A DNA stretch of 64,000 bases from NCBI RefSeq assembly GCF_014323565.1, contig NZ_CP058669.1, positions 2,383,501 to 2,447,500 of the forward strand, in the 5' to 3' direction. The translations under genes were made by a program, and so were the position numbers. The stretch is from Hyphobacterium sp. CCMP332. GTDB taxonomy: Bacteria; Pseudomonadota; Alphaproteobacteria; Caulobacterales; Maricaulaceae. How positions within the stretch are numbered: the stretch's first letter is position 1; each line of letters starts with the position of its first letter. Below the pieces are notes generated by a model. It made no database searches and was not told the origin of the DNA. It worked only from the letters and a program-made list of their open reading frames with translations. This document shows positions 1-8,642 of this stretch, piece after piece.

Positions 1-270
1 AATGCGACCGCAGAATTATTGCGGATCGAGCCGGGTCACGGCTCGCCGAGCCATACGCACGATGGCAAGGAATTCACGCTAGTCTTGGCCGGCGCTTTTG
101 CCGATGGCATTGGCCGCTATGAAAAAGGCGATCTTTGCGCGGTGGGCGAGGAAACCACCCACCGGCCCATCGCGGAACAAGGCGAGATCTGTTTTGCGCT
201 GGCCGTGACGGACGGATCTCTCAAATTCACAGGTGCGCTGGGCGCTGTGCAGCGCTTTCTGGGGCATTAG
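1..270 (+). CDS. ChrR-type cupin anti-sigma factor (C-terminal part)
   Basis: The frame is open from base 1, so the start lies outside the window. The visible 89 residues form a cupin: a short beta-rich run, then HTHDGKE (an HxHxxxE metal-binding pattern), a GRYEKGD turn, THRP, and a C-terminal LKFTGALG segment. This order matches the C-terminal cupin domain of ChrR, the zinc anti-sigma factor that holds an ECF sigma factor inactive until singlet oxygen or peroxide stress. The N-terminal zinc-binding anti-sigma domain and the sigma gene cannot be seen. The stop overlaps the stop of the convergent RNA methyltransferase gene. A stand-alone ChrR-like cupin is the alternative. Confidence 0.8.
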   Translation, partial: NATAELLRIEPGHGSPSHTHDGKEFTLVLAGAFADGIGRYEKGDLCAVGEETTHRPIAEQGEICFALAVTDGSLKFTGALGAVQRFLGH

Positions 271-803
271 TGCTTTTTCGCATCCCAGTCTGAAATCGCA
301 TCCAGTCCCGGCCCGCCGGGCATGACGGGGCGTTCGGGATAGCCGCCCATACACAGTGTGCGATCGTAAAGCGTGATCGCCGCCGCGACCGAGACATTGA
401 CGCAAAACCGGGTCGGAATACGCACGATGTGATCGCACCTTGCCTGCATTTCCGCAGAAAGCGAGCCGCGTTCGCGACCCAGCACATAGGCCGCGGCGCG
501 CGGATGCCGGAAGCTGGGCAGTTCAACAGCCTCATCGGTCAACTCGATCCCGACCAGCGAACAGCCTTTTGGCAACAGCATGTCATTCAGCGTGTCCCAG
601 CCGTAATAGGGAACGTTTTTCAGGCTCCGCGACGTGTCGGAATCAAAGACTTTTTGTGCCTTGTGATGTGCGTTGACCGTAAAGGCGAAGCTGGCACCAA
701 AGGCATGGGCGGTTCGCAATATGGCCCCGAGATTCATCGGCTTGGAGATTTCCTCGGCACCGATACCGAAATACCCCCTCAACGGCCGAACAGGCTTGAT
801 CAT
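267..803 (-). CDS. TrmH (SpoU) family RNA methyltransferase
   Basis: A 178-residue SPOUT-class SAM-dependent methyltransferase, predicted to methylate a ribose in tRNA or rRNA. SpoU motif 1 is visible near the start (NLGAILRTAHAFGA), motif 2 in the middle (YVLGRERGSLS), and motif 3 near the C terminus (NVSVAAAITLYDR) with the Asn and Ser expected in the knotted SAM site. The ATG at 803 was chosen because it overlaps the TGA of the upstream peptidase gene in an ATGA arrangement, and an earlier in-frame start would extend far into that gene. No N-terminal RNA-binding domain is present, so the exact target base cannot be told. Confidence 0.86.
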   Translation of the reverse strand: MIKPVRPLRGYFGIGAEEISKPMNLGAILRTAHAFGASFAFTVNAHHKAQKVFDSDTSRSLKNVPYYGWDTLNDMLLPKGCSLVGIELTDEAVELPSFRHPRAAAYVLGRERGSLSAEMQARCDHIVRIPTRFCVNVSVAAAITLYDRTLCMGGYPERPVMPGGPGLDAISDWDAKKH

Positions 804-1675
804 GACAAATCCTGCACGCCGGCGGTAATCCGGCCGTCCGCGTGCAGCACCGCACACTTCATGCCTTGCGAATTATACGGCGCGGCGATCCGGCCATCGC
901 GCCCGACGGCAATAATCCCGCCATCGCCGCCTAGGCGCTTGACGTCTTTCAGGGCCCAGCGCGCGGCCTCGTCAGGGCTTTCATGCAGGTAGCGGATGCG
1001 CGCGGCGACCGTTCCGGCGGCCAGAGCGCGAATGAAGAATTCACCCTGGCCCGTACAGGAAATCGCCACGTCCTGATCGGCCCAGGTTCCGGCCCCGATC
1101 AACGGGCAATCGCCGACCCGGCCCGGTGTTTTCTTCAGCGTGCCGCCGGTCGAGGTCGCGGCGGCCAGGCGGCCCTCGCAGTCAAGCGCCACGCAGCCGA
1201 CCGTGCCGGTGGCATAGGCCCGGCCATCCGGCACGGCTGCGGGCGTATAATAGCTGTCCGGATCATCGACAGCCTCAAGGCCCTCGCGTTCGGCCAGCCG
1301 ATTGGCGCCCCAGCCCGCCAGCATCACATGCGGCGTCGATTCCATGACCTTGCGCGCGGCATGTATCGGCGAGATGAATCCTTCCATTGCCGCAACCGCA
1401 CCGGCATTGCGGGTGTCTCCATCCATGATGGCCGCATCCAGCTCGTAGCGGTTATCGGTATTGGGTGAAGAGCCCTTGCCAGCCACATAATGGCCGCTGA
1501 TTTCCAGCTCGTAGACGATGGCTTCAACCACATCTAGAGCCGTCGCGCCCTCATTGAGCATGGCTTTTCCGCGTTCGGCGAGGCTGCGCATATGATCAAT
1601 CTCGCGATCATAGGACTTCTTGGCGAGCACGCCGGCTCCGCCGTGTAATACCATCGCTACGGGTCGGGTTGTCAT
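800..1675 (-). CDS. Isoaspartyl peptidase / type III asparaginase
   Basis: A 291-residue member of the asparaginase-2 Ntn-hydrolase family, which cleaves beta-aspartyl dipeptides and sometimes L-asparagine. The N terminus has the family's VLHGGAG segment. The GTVG motif holds the nucleophilic Thr158, exposed by autoproteolysis just before it. TSTGG and CTGQGEFFIR downstream match the substrate pocket. The length fits the family. It is the first gene of a two-gene minus-strand unit, coupled by a 4-bp overlap to the RNA methyltransferase. It is divergent from the SDR gene at 1814, leaving a shared promoter region of about 140 bp. Peptidase versus asparaginase preference is not decided by sequence. 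Confidence 0.88.
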   Translation of the reverse strand: MTTRPVAMVLHGGAGVLAKKSYDREIDHMRSLAERGKAMLNEGATALDVVEAIVYELEISGHYVAGKGSSPNTDNRYELDAAIMDGDTRNAGAVAAMEGFISPIHAARKVMESTPHVMLAGWGANRLAEREGLEAVDDPDSYYTPAAVPDGRAYATGTVGCVALDCEGRLAAATSTGGTLKKTPGRVGDCPLIGAGTWADQDVAISCTGQGEFFIRALAAGTVAARIRYLHESPDEAARWALKDVKRLGGDGGIIAVGRDGRIAAPYNSQGMKCAVLHADGRITAGVQDLS

Positions 1676-1813
1676 GGATCGAATTCCTGTTTCTGGACGT
1701 CGCGTTCATCTAGCACCGGAATTCGTCACATCAAAACGACTGAACACCGTTCACTTGACGGCGATGGCGCGCTATGTCCGGTGCAGGATAAAAATTGCTT
1801 CAAGGGGAGTTCC

Positions 1814-2593
1814 ATGAAAATTACCAAGGACACAGCCGCTATCGTCACAGGTGGCGCATCGGGTCTCGGCGAAGGCACGGCGCGCCGCCTCGCGGCGGAA
1901 GGCGCCAAAGTCGCCCTCTTCGACCTTAATGCCGATCGGGGCGAGGCTGTTGCGGCCGAGCTCGGCGGCGTCTTCTGCCACGTCAATGTGGCGGATGTCG
2001 CCAGCGTTGAAGCCGGATTTGCCAAAGCCCGTGACGCTCACGGCCAGGAACGGGTGCTTGTGAATTGCGCCGGGATCGGTTGGGCCGAGAAAACCGCCCG
2101 CCGGTCCTCTTCCGGCGATATTGTCCGGCACCAGCTGGATAAATTTGCGCTGGTCGTGAATATCAATCTGATCGGCTCCTTCAATTGCGCCGCCATTGCG
2201 GCTGAAGGCATGCTGTCAAATGATCCGGATGATGGCGGCGAACGCGGCATCATCGTCAATACCGCGTCGGTCGCCGCGCAGGATGGCCAGATCGGCCAGG
2301 TGGCTTATGCCGCCACCAAGGGTGGAATCTACAGCATGACCCTGCCCATGGCGCGGGACCTCGCGCGGGAAGGCGTTCGCGTCAACACCATCCTGCCGGG
2401 CTTCTTTGAAACGCCAATCTATCAACAGATGCCGCCGGAAGTGAAAACCAATCTGGCCTCCCACCTCCAATTCCCGCAGCGTTTCGGCACGCCGGCCGAA
2501 TATGCAGACCTCGTCGCCTTCATGGTGACCAATGGCTATATCAACGCCGAATGTGTCCGCCTCGATGCGGGCGCCCGCATGCCGCCGAAATAG
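1814..2593 (+). CDS. SDR 3-hydroxyacyl-CoA dehydrogenase (HSD10 type)
   Basis: A 259-residue classical short-chain dehydrogenase. The Rossmann glycine motif is TGGASGLGEG, followed by D at the end of beta-2 (an NAD preference), NCAGIG, and the active-site YAATK, then the NTILPGFFETPI segment. The overall pattern resembles type-2 3-hydroxyacyl-CoA / 2-methyl-3-hydroxybutyryl-CoA dehydrogenases of isoleucine and fatty-acid breakdown. The ATG at 1814 is preferred over an upstream in-frame start because AAGGGGAG lies just before it and the encoded MKITKDTAAIVTG begins directly at beta-1. A strong hairpin terminator follows, so it is probably monocistronic. Confidence 0.85.
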   Translation: MKITKDTAAIVTGGASGLGEGTARRLAAEGAKVALFDLNADRGEAVAAELGGVFCHVNVADVASVEAGFAKARDAHGQERVLVNCAGIGWAEKTARRSSSGDIVRHQLDKFALVVNINLIGSFNCAAIAAEGMLSNDPDDGGERGIIVNTASVAAQDGQIGQVAYAATKGGIYSMTLPMARDLAREGVRVNTILPGFFETPIYQQMPPEVKTNLASHLQFPQRFGTPAEYADLVAFMVTNGYINAECVRLDAGARMPPK

Positions 2594-2615
2594 GCTTTCA
2601 ATTCAGACTGTCGAG

Positions 2616-2647
2616 AAGGCCGCACTCTCACCGGGTGCGGCCTTTTT
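2616..2647 (+). terminator. Rho-independent terminator after the SDR gene
   Basis: GGCCGCAC (2618-2625) pairs perfectly with GTGCGGCC (2635-2642) around a 9-nt loop and runs into TTTTT. It sits 25 bp after the SDR stop and isolates the Fur-box region that follows. Confidence 0.85.
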
Positions 2648-2679
2648 GTTACGCGCGCGGTCCGGGTTGAGAGGGATAC

Positions 2680-2694
2680 TGCAAATCATTTGCA
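2680..2694 (+). promoter_or_regulatory. Fur-box-like operator 1 (perfect 7-1-7 palindrome)
   Basis: TGCAAATCATTTGCA is a perfect 7-1-7 inverted repeat, the arrangement bound by Fur-family iron regulators. It lies 75 bp upstream of the siderophore receptor start. Iron control is inferred from the palindrome plus the gene it precedes. Confidence 0.75.
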
Positions 2695-2729
2695 TGACGG
2701 GTAGACAGGCGGCTTTCCGTCAAAGAAAA

Positions 2730-2744
2730 TGCATATCATTCGCA
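2730..2744 (+). promoter_or_regulatory. Fur-box-like operator 2 (imperfect)
   Basis: TGCATATCATTCGCA repeats the layout of the first box with 5 of 7 arm pairs matching. Start-to-start distance from box 1 is 50 bp, and it ends 24 bp before the receptor ATG. Two boxes suggest cooperative or polymerised repressor binding. Confidence 0.6.
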
Positions 2745-2768
2745 AATTCAGTTTTTCGGGGTCTTTCC

Positions 2769-4847
2769 ATGCGTTCTTTGTTTGCCGGTGCCGTGTCCAT
2801 GCTTGCCCTCTCGGCGGGCGCTTTTGCCGATGATGTCACACCTGCATCAGAGGCGGCGACGGCCACCGACGACATCATCTATGTCTACGGAACGCGTAGC
2901 TTCTATCGCGAAGATGAGTCCAGCTCCTTCACGCGGACCGAGACCCCGCTGGAGCACATTCCCCAATCTGTTTTTGTCATTACTCGTGATGTGATTGACG
3001 ACCAGGCCATGACCGGCTTTGGCGAGCTCGTTCGTTACGTGCCTGGCGTCACGATGGGGCAGGGCGAAGGCCACCGCGACGCACCGGTTCTGCGCGGCAA
3101 TCTAACCACGTCGGATTTCTTCGTCGACGGAATCCGCGACGACCTCCAGTATTTGCGTGATCTCTATAATGTGGATCGTGTCGATGTGATCAAAGGGGCC
3201 TCGGCTCTGGTATTCGGCCGAGGAACCGGCGGCGGTGCCATTAACCGCGTCAGCAAATCCGCCGATGGCGGCGACATTCGCAGTCTGATGCTCACACTTG
3301 GCAGTGAAGGTCAGGCGCGGTTAGCCGGCGACCTCGGTGGCGAGCTGTCCGACAATGTGGGCGCCCGGCTCAATGTCGTGGTTGAAAACAGCGAGACTTT
3401 CCGGGATTTCATGGAAGTTGAGCGCCTTGGTGTCGCCCCGGCTTTCCGCTTCGAGCTGTCGGATACCACGCAGCTGGATGTTTTTGCAGAATATTTCGAG
3501 GACACTCGCACAGTGGACCGCGGAGTTCCGTCTCTTGCCGGCCGGCCCTGGCCGGGCGATTCCGGCACCTATTTTGGCAATCCCGATATCTCGAACAGCG
3601 ACATCACTGTCGCCACCTTGCGCGGCGTGCTGACCCATGAACTGGCCAGTGACCTGACCCTTCGCAGCGTTCTATCTTATGGCGACTACGATAAATACTA
3701 TCAGAACGCCTATCCCGGTGGGCCGGTAGATCCCGTTGCCATCACGGTCCCGATTTCGGCGTACAATTCGTCCACGACGCGCGAAAACCTCCTCTTCCAG
3801 ACGGATCTGATCTGGGAGCCGGAATTTGCCGGTCTGCAACAGACCATTCTTTTCGGTCTCGAAGCGGGTCATCAGGAAAGCGCCAATATCCGGGTAAACA
3901 CGGCAGGGTCTGTTTTCAGCCTCGTTGACCGGGGGCGTAATTTTATGCCGGACTTCTCGGTACCGGCCGCGCGCGACAACACGAATGAGCTCGATCTTTT
4001 TGCGCTACTGATCCAGAACCAGATTGCGGTGGCGGACAATGTCCGATTTGTTGCCGGCCTGCGATTTGACCGGTTCGACATGACGTTCGATGACCGTCGT
4101 CCAAACACCACCGATTTCTCACGAGAGGATACCTTCTTTTCGCCTCGCCTCGGTGTCATCTGGGAACCTGGCCTCGAAGCTTCTTTCTATGCGGGCTGGA
4201 GCCGTTCCTATCTTCCGCAATCCGGCGAACAATTCAGCTCACTCAACGTCACAACGGCGGCTCTCGAACCGGAAGAGTTCGAAAACCTTGAAGTCGGTTT
4301 CCGCTATCAGCCGAACGAGCGCCTGCTGGTCAGTGCTGCCGTCTACCGTCTCGACCGGACCAATACCCGCGCTCCCGGCGCAACGCCGGGCACAACGGTT
4401 CAAACCGGCTCGCAGCGTGCGGAAGGCGTTGAGCTCGCCATTCAGGGCGAGGTGCGGGATGGCTGGAATCTGATAGGTGCCATGGCCTTCCAGAATGCCG
4501 AGATCACGTCGACCACCAGCGCGGCGCCTGCCGGCCGCGACGCGCCACTCTCACCGGATTTCAGCGCGTCGCTGTGGAACCGGGTCGAGGTGACGGACAG
4601 GCTGGATCTTGCGCTCGGTGTCATTCACCAGGGTGACCAGTTCGCCTCGATCAGCAATGCGGTCACGCTTCCGGGCTATACGCGCCTGGATGCCGGTATC
4701 TTCTATGCATTGACCGACACAATCGATGTCCAGCTGAATATCGAGAACCTGACCAATGAGGAGTATTGGTTCAGCGCCCACAATGACAACAATATCAGCC
4801 CCGGAGCGCCGACCTCTGCGCGGCTGACCCTGTCGGCGAGTTTCTAG
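2769..4847 (+). CDS. TonB-dependent siderophore receptor
   Basis: A 692-residue outer-membrane receptor for ferric siderophores. A signal peptide (MRSLFAGAVSMLALSAGAFA) precedes a TonB-box-like segment and a plug domain containing IPQSVFVITRD, RGNLTTSDFFVDGIRDD and VDVIKGASALVFGRG. The rest is a beta-barrel rich in aromatic and acidic strands that ends in a C-terminal Phe (LTLSASF), the usual barrel signature. Plug sequence resembles Fiu/FhuA-like catecholate or hydroxamate receptors; the ligand is not predictable. The ATG at 2769 gives the signal peptide; the longer in-frame start would run through the upstream terminator. Two Fur-like boxes upstream point to induction by iron starvation. 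Its stop overlaps that of the convergent egtB. Confidence 0.92.
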   Translation: MRSLFAGAVSMLALSAGAFADDVTPASEAATATDDIIYVYGTRSFYREDESSSFTRTETPLEHIPQSVFVITRDVIDDQAMTGFGELVRYVPGVTMGQGEGHRDAPVLRGNLTTSDFFVDGIRDDLQYLRDLYNVDRVDVIKGASALVFGRGTGGGAINRVSKSADGGDIRSLMLTLGSEGQARLAGDLGGELSDNVGARLNVVVENSETFRDFMEVERLGVAPAFRFELSDTTQLDVFAEYFEDTRTVDRGVPSLAGRPWPGDSGTYFGNPDISNSDITVATLRGVLTHELASDLTLRSVLSYGDYDKYYQNAYPGGPVDPVAITVPISAYNSSTTRENLLFQTDLIWEPEFAGLQQTILFGLEAGHQESANIRVNTAGSVFSLVDRGRNFMPDFSVPAARDNTNELDLFALLIQNQIAVADNVRFVAGLRFDRFDMTFDDRRPNTTDFSREDTFFSPRLGVIWEPGLEASFYAGWSRSYLPQSGEQFSSLNVTTAALEPEEFENLEVGFRYQPNERLLVSAAVYRLDRTNTRAPGATPGTTVQTGSQRAEGVELAIQGEVRDGWNLIGAMAFQNAEITSTTSAAPAGRDAPLSPDFSASLWNRVEVTDRLDLALGVIHQGDQFASISNAVTLPGYTRLDAGIFYALTDTIDVQLNIENLTNEEYWFSAHNDNNISPGAPTSARLTLSASF

Positions 4848-6157
4848 GCGGACCTCAAGGAGCTGGCCGGGCGTGTACGCTTGGCCAGCCGGATTCCGGA
4901 GAACTGCCAGCGCGCATCGGCCGGAAAGAAATTCCGGTAGGTCGAACGGATATGGTTGCGCTCTGTCGCACAGGAGCCGCCGCGCAGCACTTGCTGTCCG
5001 GACATGAATTTGCCGTTGTATTCCCCTACCGCGCCATCGGGCGGATGATAACCGGGATAGGGTTCATATCCGCTGGACGCCCACTCCCAGACACCGCCAA
5101 AGACCGCTTCGGGATCCGGCCCTCCCTTTAGCGGGCCGGGGTGATAGCGCTCGGCCTGTCCCAGCAAAACGCCTTCGGCAGGATATTTACGGGCCAGTAA
5201 CTCCAGCTCCGTCTCGGTTGGCAACCGCTCGCCCTTCCACTCGGCAAAGGCGGCGGCCTCGTAGGCGCTGATATGGCAGACAGGGAAGCCCGGCTGCAGC
5301 GATGCCAGCCCGTGGAGAGTATACTCCTTCCAGCCATCGGCACTTTCACGCCAATACAGGGGATGCCGGATGGCATTCTCGTTGATCCACGCCCATCCGT
5401 CAGACAACCACAGCCGCGCGTCCCGATACCCGCCATCTTCAATGAAAGCGCAAAACTCGGCATTCGAAACGGGTCGCGCTGCAATCTGGAAATCTTCCTG
5501 CCAGCGTTTGTGACGGGGCAGTTCATTGTCGAACACGAAGTCTGCATGGCTCGCGCCGATTTCGACAGCTCCGCCGCTTATCTCCAGATAGCGTGCCTCT
5601 GAAGGCGCTTCTGCATTGGCCAATGGCGATGGAAAGGGCGCATGCGGCTCCGGTGCGTGGGACAGGACGTGCTTGATATCGGTCAGTAGCAATTCCTGAT
5701 GCTGCCGTTCGTGTTGCTGGCCCAGCTCGAGCAGGGGGGCAATCTCTATCCAGGCTTTGTCGGAGGCATCATCGATCAGGCTCAATACCGCGGTTTCGAC
5801 ATGTTCCCGATAGGCCAGAATCGTTTCGGCGGACGGCCGCGACAGCAAGCCGCGCTTTGCCCGCGGCCATTTCTCGCCGACCTGCTCATAGTAGGAATTA
5901 TAAAGATATCCGAAGCCCGGATCAAATTCCTGATAGGTGCCCAGAAACGGCTTGGCCAGGAAGGTTTCGAAGAACCAGGTCACATGCGCCAGATGCCATT
6001 TCGTCGGACTGACGTCGGCCATGGTCTGGATCTGCATATCTTCAGGCGACAGCCCGGCAATCAGCCGCATCGTATCCGCGCGCGTGTCCTGAAATCTGGC
6101 GCGGCAAGCAGGCCGGTCATCAAACAGAGGTCGATAGGAAAGGGCAGGGTGGGTCAT
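4844..6157 (-). CDS. egtB: Ergothioneine biosynthesis protein EgtB
   Basis: A 437-residue non-haem iron sulfoxide synthase that joins hercynine with a cysteine-containing thiol. The N-terminal DinB-like domain carries WHLAH (residues 54-58) and HERQHQE (149-155), giving the HxxxHxE part of the three-histidine iron site. The C-terminal half is a formylglycine-generating-enzyme-like domain ending in VLRGGSCAT and a FSGIRLA tail typical of EgtB. The ATG at 6157 was chosen because the residues before it are low-complexity and the family begins at about this point. The methyltransferase partner EgtD, which makes hercynine, is not adjacent or elsewhere in this window, unlike many bacterial egtB-egtD pairs. 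Confidence 0.9.
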   Translation of the reverse strand: MTHPALSYRPLFDDRPACRARFQDTRADTMRLIAGLSPEDMQIQTMADVSPTKWHLAHVTWFFETFLAKPFLGTYQEFDPGFGYLYNSYYEQVGEKWPRAKRGLLSRPSAETILAYREHVETAVLSLIDDASDKAWIEIAPLLELGQQHERQHQELLLTDIKHVLSHAPEPHAPFPSPLANAEAPSEARYLEISGGAVEIGASHADFVFDNELPRHKRWQEDFQIAARPVSNAEFCAFIEDGGYRDARLWLSDGWAWINENAIRHPLYWRESADGWKEYTLHGLASLQPGFPVCHISAYEAAAFAEWKGERLPTETELELLARKYPAEGVLLGQAERYHPGPLKGGPDPEAVFGGVWEWASSGYEPYPGYHPPDGAVGEYNGKFMSGQQVLRGGSCATERNHIRSTYRNFFPADARWQFSGIRLAKRTRPASSLRSA

Positions 6158-6278
6158 CTGATCGGGCTCCGGCACGGCTTCAAAGCCTAAACGGATGCCT
6201 TGAAACTTTCCACCCGTAGGTGCTTGACGCCCAAATATGAAAGGTTTGTAATGTCTTTGCCGTCTGGGGAGGGGCAAG

Positions 6279-6479
6279 ATGAAGCTATTGATCGGAATAG
6301 GTGCCGCTGGTTTGCTGGTGATCGGTGCCACAACGTGTCCCGAGGCCGTGCGTGATCAGGCAAGAGAGGCGACTACTCTGTCGCCAGCCATTCACGCTGA
6401 AGTCTCGCGTCAAATTGAAATGTTCGTGGCTGTCATGGAGGGTGAGCGGCCCGACATTCAGCCGCCAGCTTCACAATAA
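6279..6479 (+). CDS. Small exported protein of unknown function
   Basis: A 66-residue ORF with a strong ribosome-binding site (GGGGAGGGG, ending 5 nt before the ATG) and a clear hydrophobic N-terminal segment (about residues 3-17) followed by a single Cys at about residue 20. The remainder is a short amphipathic helix and a Pro-rich end. It looks like a small secreted or membrane-anchored peptide; the Cys is not in a classical lipobox. It lies between divergent egtB and the convergent di-haem peroxidase gene. No family recognised. Confidence 0.5.
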   Translation: MKLLIGIGAAGLLVIGATTCPEAVRDQAREATTLSPAIHAEVSRQIEMFVAVMEGERPDIQPPASQ

Positions 6480-6644
6480 TTCTATCGGGTTTACGTCGCG
6501 GTAGTCAGACTGAAAGCACACGGACAGGCGCGCAAATTCAGCCTTTGCCCACTTTTCGGGGGAAGGCATGCATCGCTCTTTGATCATTCTGGATAACTTC
6601 ATGGACAATGCGCGGGATGTCCCGCGCCGCTTTTGCCGGATCAC

Positions 6645-8549
6645 CTAATCCACAAACGGATCCGCAAAACGTGGATCCGTCAGAAAATCATTATCGGTCA
6701 GCGTATGCAGGAAGGCTTCCAGCGCCTGCGCTTCTTCCGTTGTCAGATTCAGGCGCCGGGGCTGGCCGCCACCTGCCCGCAGCCGCGGATCGAGATTCGG
6801 ATTGAGGATAACGCCGGAATTATAGTGCTCGATCACCTGGGCCAGCGTTGTGAACCGCCCGTCATGCATGAAGTGGGGCCGAACACCGACATTTCGCAGT
6901 GAGGGCGACTTGAACTCTCCCAGCCCGTTTCCGGCATCTGCATCGGCATCATTCGCAGCATTCAGACCGATATTGTGAACATCGTCGCTGATATGAGCCA
7001 GAGTATTATGGCAGGCCGCACAGCCCACATTCTGGATGCTGGACCCGTTCACCGGCATGAAGAGCTGTAAACCGAGATACTCCTGCTCTGTAAAATTGGC
7101 CTCAAAGGCCGGCGAGCCCACCGGCCCCGCGGTAAGAGCATCGTCAAACCGGGAGTTATACGTCGTCAGAGATCGCACGAACTGCGCCATCGCCAATGCC
7201 ATGCGGTCGGATGTGACCGCCGCATCGCCGAAGGCTGCCGTAAACAGCGCATCATAAAAACTCTCTGCATCGACCCGGGCGACGGCCTCTTCCAGTGTGA
7301 GGCCCATTTCCACAGCGCTCTGGATAGGCGCGAGCGTCTGGTCTTCCAGCGTTTCGGCGCGCTCATCCCAGAAGAAATGGCCATTGGCGTAGTACCGGGC
7401 ATTGGACAGTCCCGGCGAGTGACGGCTGGTCAGCTCACCTGCAAAACCTCGGGAAAGCTCCAGCGGATCGGAAAAGCCCGTCGCCTGTGTGTGGCAGCTG
7501 GCACAGGACGTAGTATTATTGGCCGACAGGCGGCGGTCATAGAACAGCACCCGGCCAAGGGCCGCTCCGGGATTGGTAATATGATTGTCCAGCGGGGTAT
7601 TGTCGGCGCCCGCGACGGGCCCGTTCCGGTAATAATTTGGCAGGTCGATATCGGCATCGGCGTAAAGATAGGGAATTTGCGGCGGAATCGGTTCGCTCAT
7701 CAGCGTTCGCACGGCCACCGAAGTTGACCCTCGAAGCGCGCCGTCTTCTTCAAAACGCACGGAAATCCGATTGCTACCAGGCTGAAAGGTGACGGGCATG
7801 CCATCCTCGACAAAAATGGCAAAACTCGCCGTCTGGTTGGCACCGATAAAGAAATCAACATCTGCCGTGGCAGGTGAAAGGCAGGCGCCGGTCGCCTGAT
7901 TTGTCTGGCAGATCCGGGGGGTGACCGTAATGCCGTCCTGACTGAGCACAGGCCGTGCCGTCAGATTGGCCGCCGCGCCAATATTGCTGATGGCAACAAC
8001 GAAGGCCCCGTTTTTTTGACGGTCGATCGTTTCAACGACGCCGGGAAGTGTATTGAGGCCGACGGCGGAGCCGGTGTCCGAAACCGCCACAATATCGGCT
8101 CCGGCTGTGGTCGACGCCGAAAGCCAGAAGGAATTGACCCCTGCCGTCATCGCGGCCGGAGGGGTGTTGTCGCAGTCAAAGACCAGTGGCAGATCACCGC
8201 CCGCATAGGGTGCGGCGGGCGTAAAGGCGAATACAAAACTTTGCGACCCGCCTCCGGCGATATTCACCCCAGCGTTAGGGCTTCCGGTTGCAACATTGTT
8301 GGCATCCGTGGTCTGGAACGCGAACGTGCCGGCCGCCTCTCCACCTGGTGCCAGCGCCACGCGGCAATTTTCCGCTTCGATCTGCCCGGAATTGATGATT
8401 GTCGCAAAGGCCGTCGCTGTATCGCCAACCTGCACAGCGCGGCTTGATGGCAATACAGCCGCGACGATCGGACCGCTATTGTCCTGTGCCAGACTGGAGG
8501 AAAAAGTAAGGAGACTCGCCGCTATTCCGGCTTTTAGATACGTGTTCAT
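6645..8549 (-). CDS. Exported di-haem cytochrome c peroxidase/MauG-like protein with long N-terminal region
   Basis: A 634-residue exported protein. A signal peptide ends near residue 21 (SSSLAQ). Residues about 25-285 form an Ala/Gly/Thr-rich beta-type region with two repeats resembling extracellular Ig-like or CARDB/DUF11 modules. Residues about 290-630 are a di-haem peroxidase domain with haem-binding CASCH (349-353) and CAACH (510-514), LFYDRRLS, FFWDERAETL and a C-terminal MHDGRF region typical of CcpA/MauG relatives. The ATG at 8549 has GAGGAC upstream and starts directly at the signal peptide. Peroxidase, MauG-type oxidase or other redox role cannot be decided; location should be periplasmic or surface. 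Confidence 0.85.
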   Translation of the reverse strand: MNTYLKAGIAASLLTFSSSLAQDNSGPIVAAVLPSSRAVQVGDTATAFATIINSGQIEAENCRVALAPGGEAAGTFAFQTTDANNVATGSPNAGVNIAGGGSQSFVFAFTPAAPYAGGDLPLVFDCDNTPPAAMTAGVNSFWLSASTTAGADIVAVSDTGSAVGLNTLPGVVETIDRQKNGAFVVAISNIGAAANLTARPVLSQDGITVTPRICQTNQATGACLSPATADVDFFIGANQTASFAIFVEDGMPVTFQPGSNRISVRFEEDGALRGSTSVAVRTLMSEPIPPQIPYLYADADIDLPNYYRNGPVAGADNTPLDNHITNPGAALGRVLFYDRRLSANNTTSCASCHTQATGFSDPLELSRGFAGELTSRHSPGLSNARYYANGHFFWDERAETLEDQTLAPIQSAVEMGLTLEEAVARVDAESFYDALFTAAFGDAAVTSDRMALAMAQFVRSLTTYNSRFDDALTAGPVGSPAFEANFTEQEYLGLQLFMPVNGSSIQNVGCAACHNTLAHISDDVHNIGLNAANDADADAGNGLGEFKSPSLRNVGVRPHFMHDGRFTTLAQVIEHYNSGVILNPNLDPRLRAGGGQPRRLNLTTEEAQALEAFLHTLTDNDFLTDPRFADPFVD

Positions 8550-8642
8550 AAACGCCCGTCCTCGCTCGCTCTTGTTCAACAAAAGCGCCGTCCCCGAAAT
8601 CAATAACGGCCAAGGGTTACCAATCCGTCGCGAGACAATTCA

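Noticed and set aside
2532-2768. Upstream extension of the siderophore receptor
   Set aside because: The extension would read through the SDR terminator and both Fur-like boxes and place the signal peptide internally.
6610-6627. Terminator made by GCGCGGGA/TCCCGCGC
   Set aside because: The loop is only 2 nt and the U-run is short and displaced (CGCTTTT); it also lies inside a small ORF. Too weak to list.
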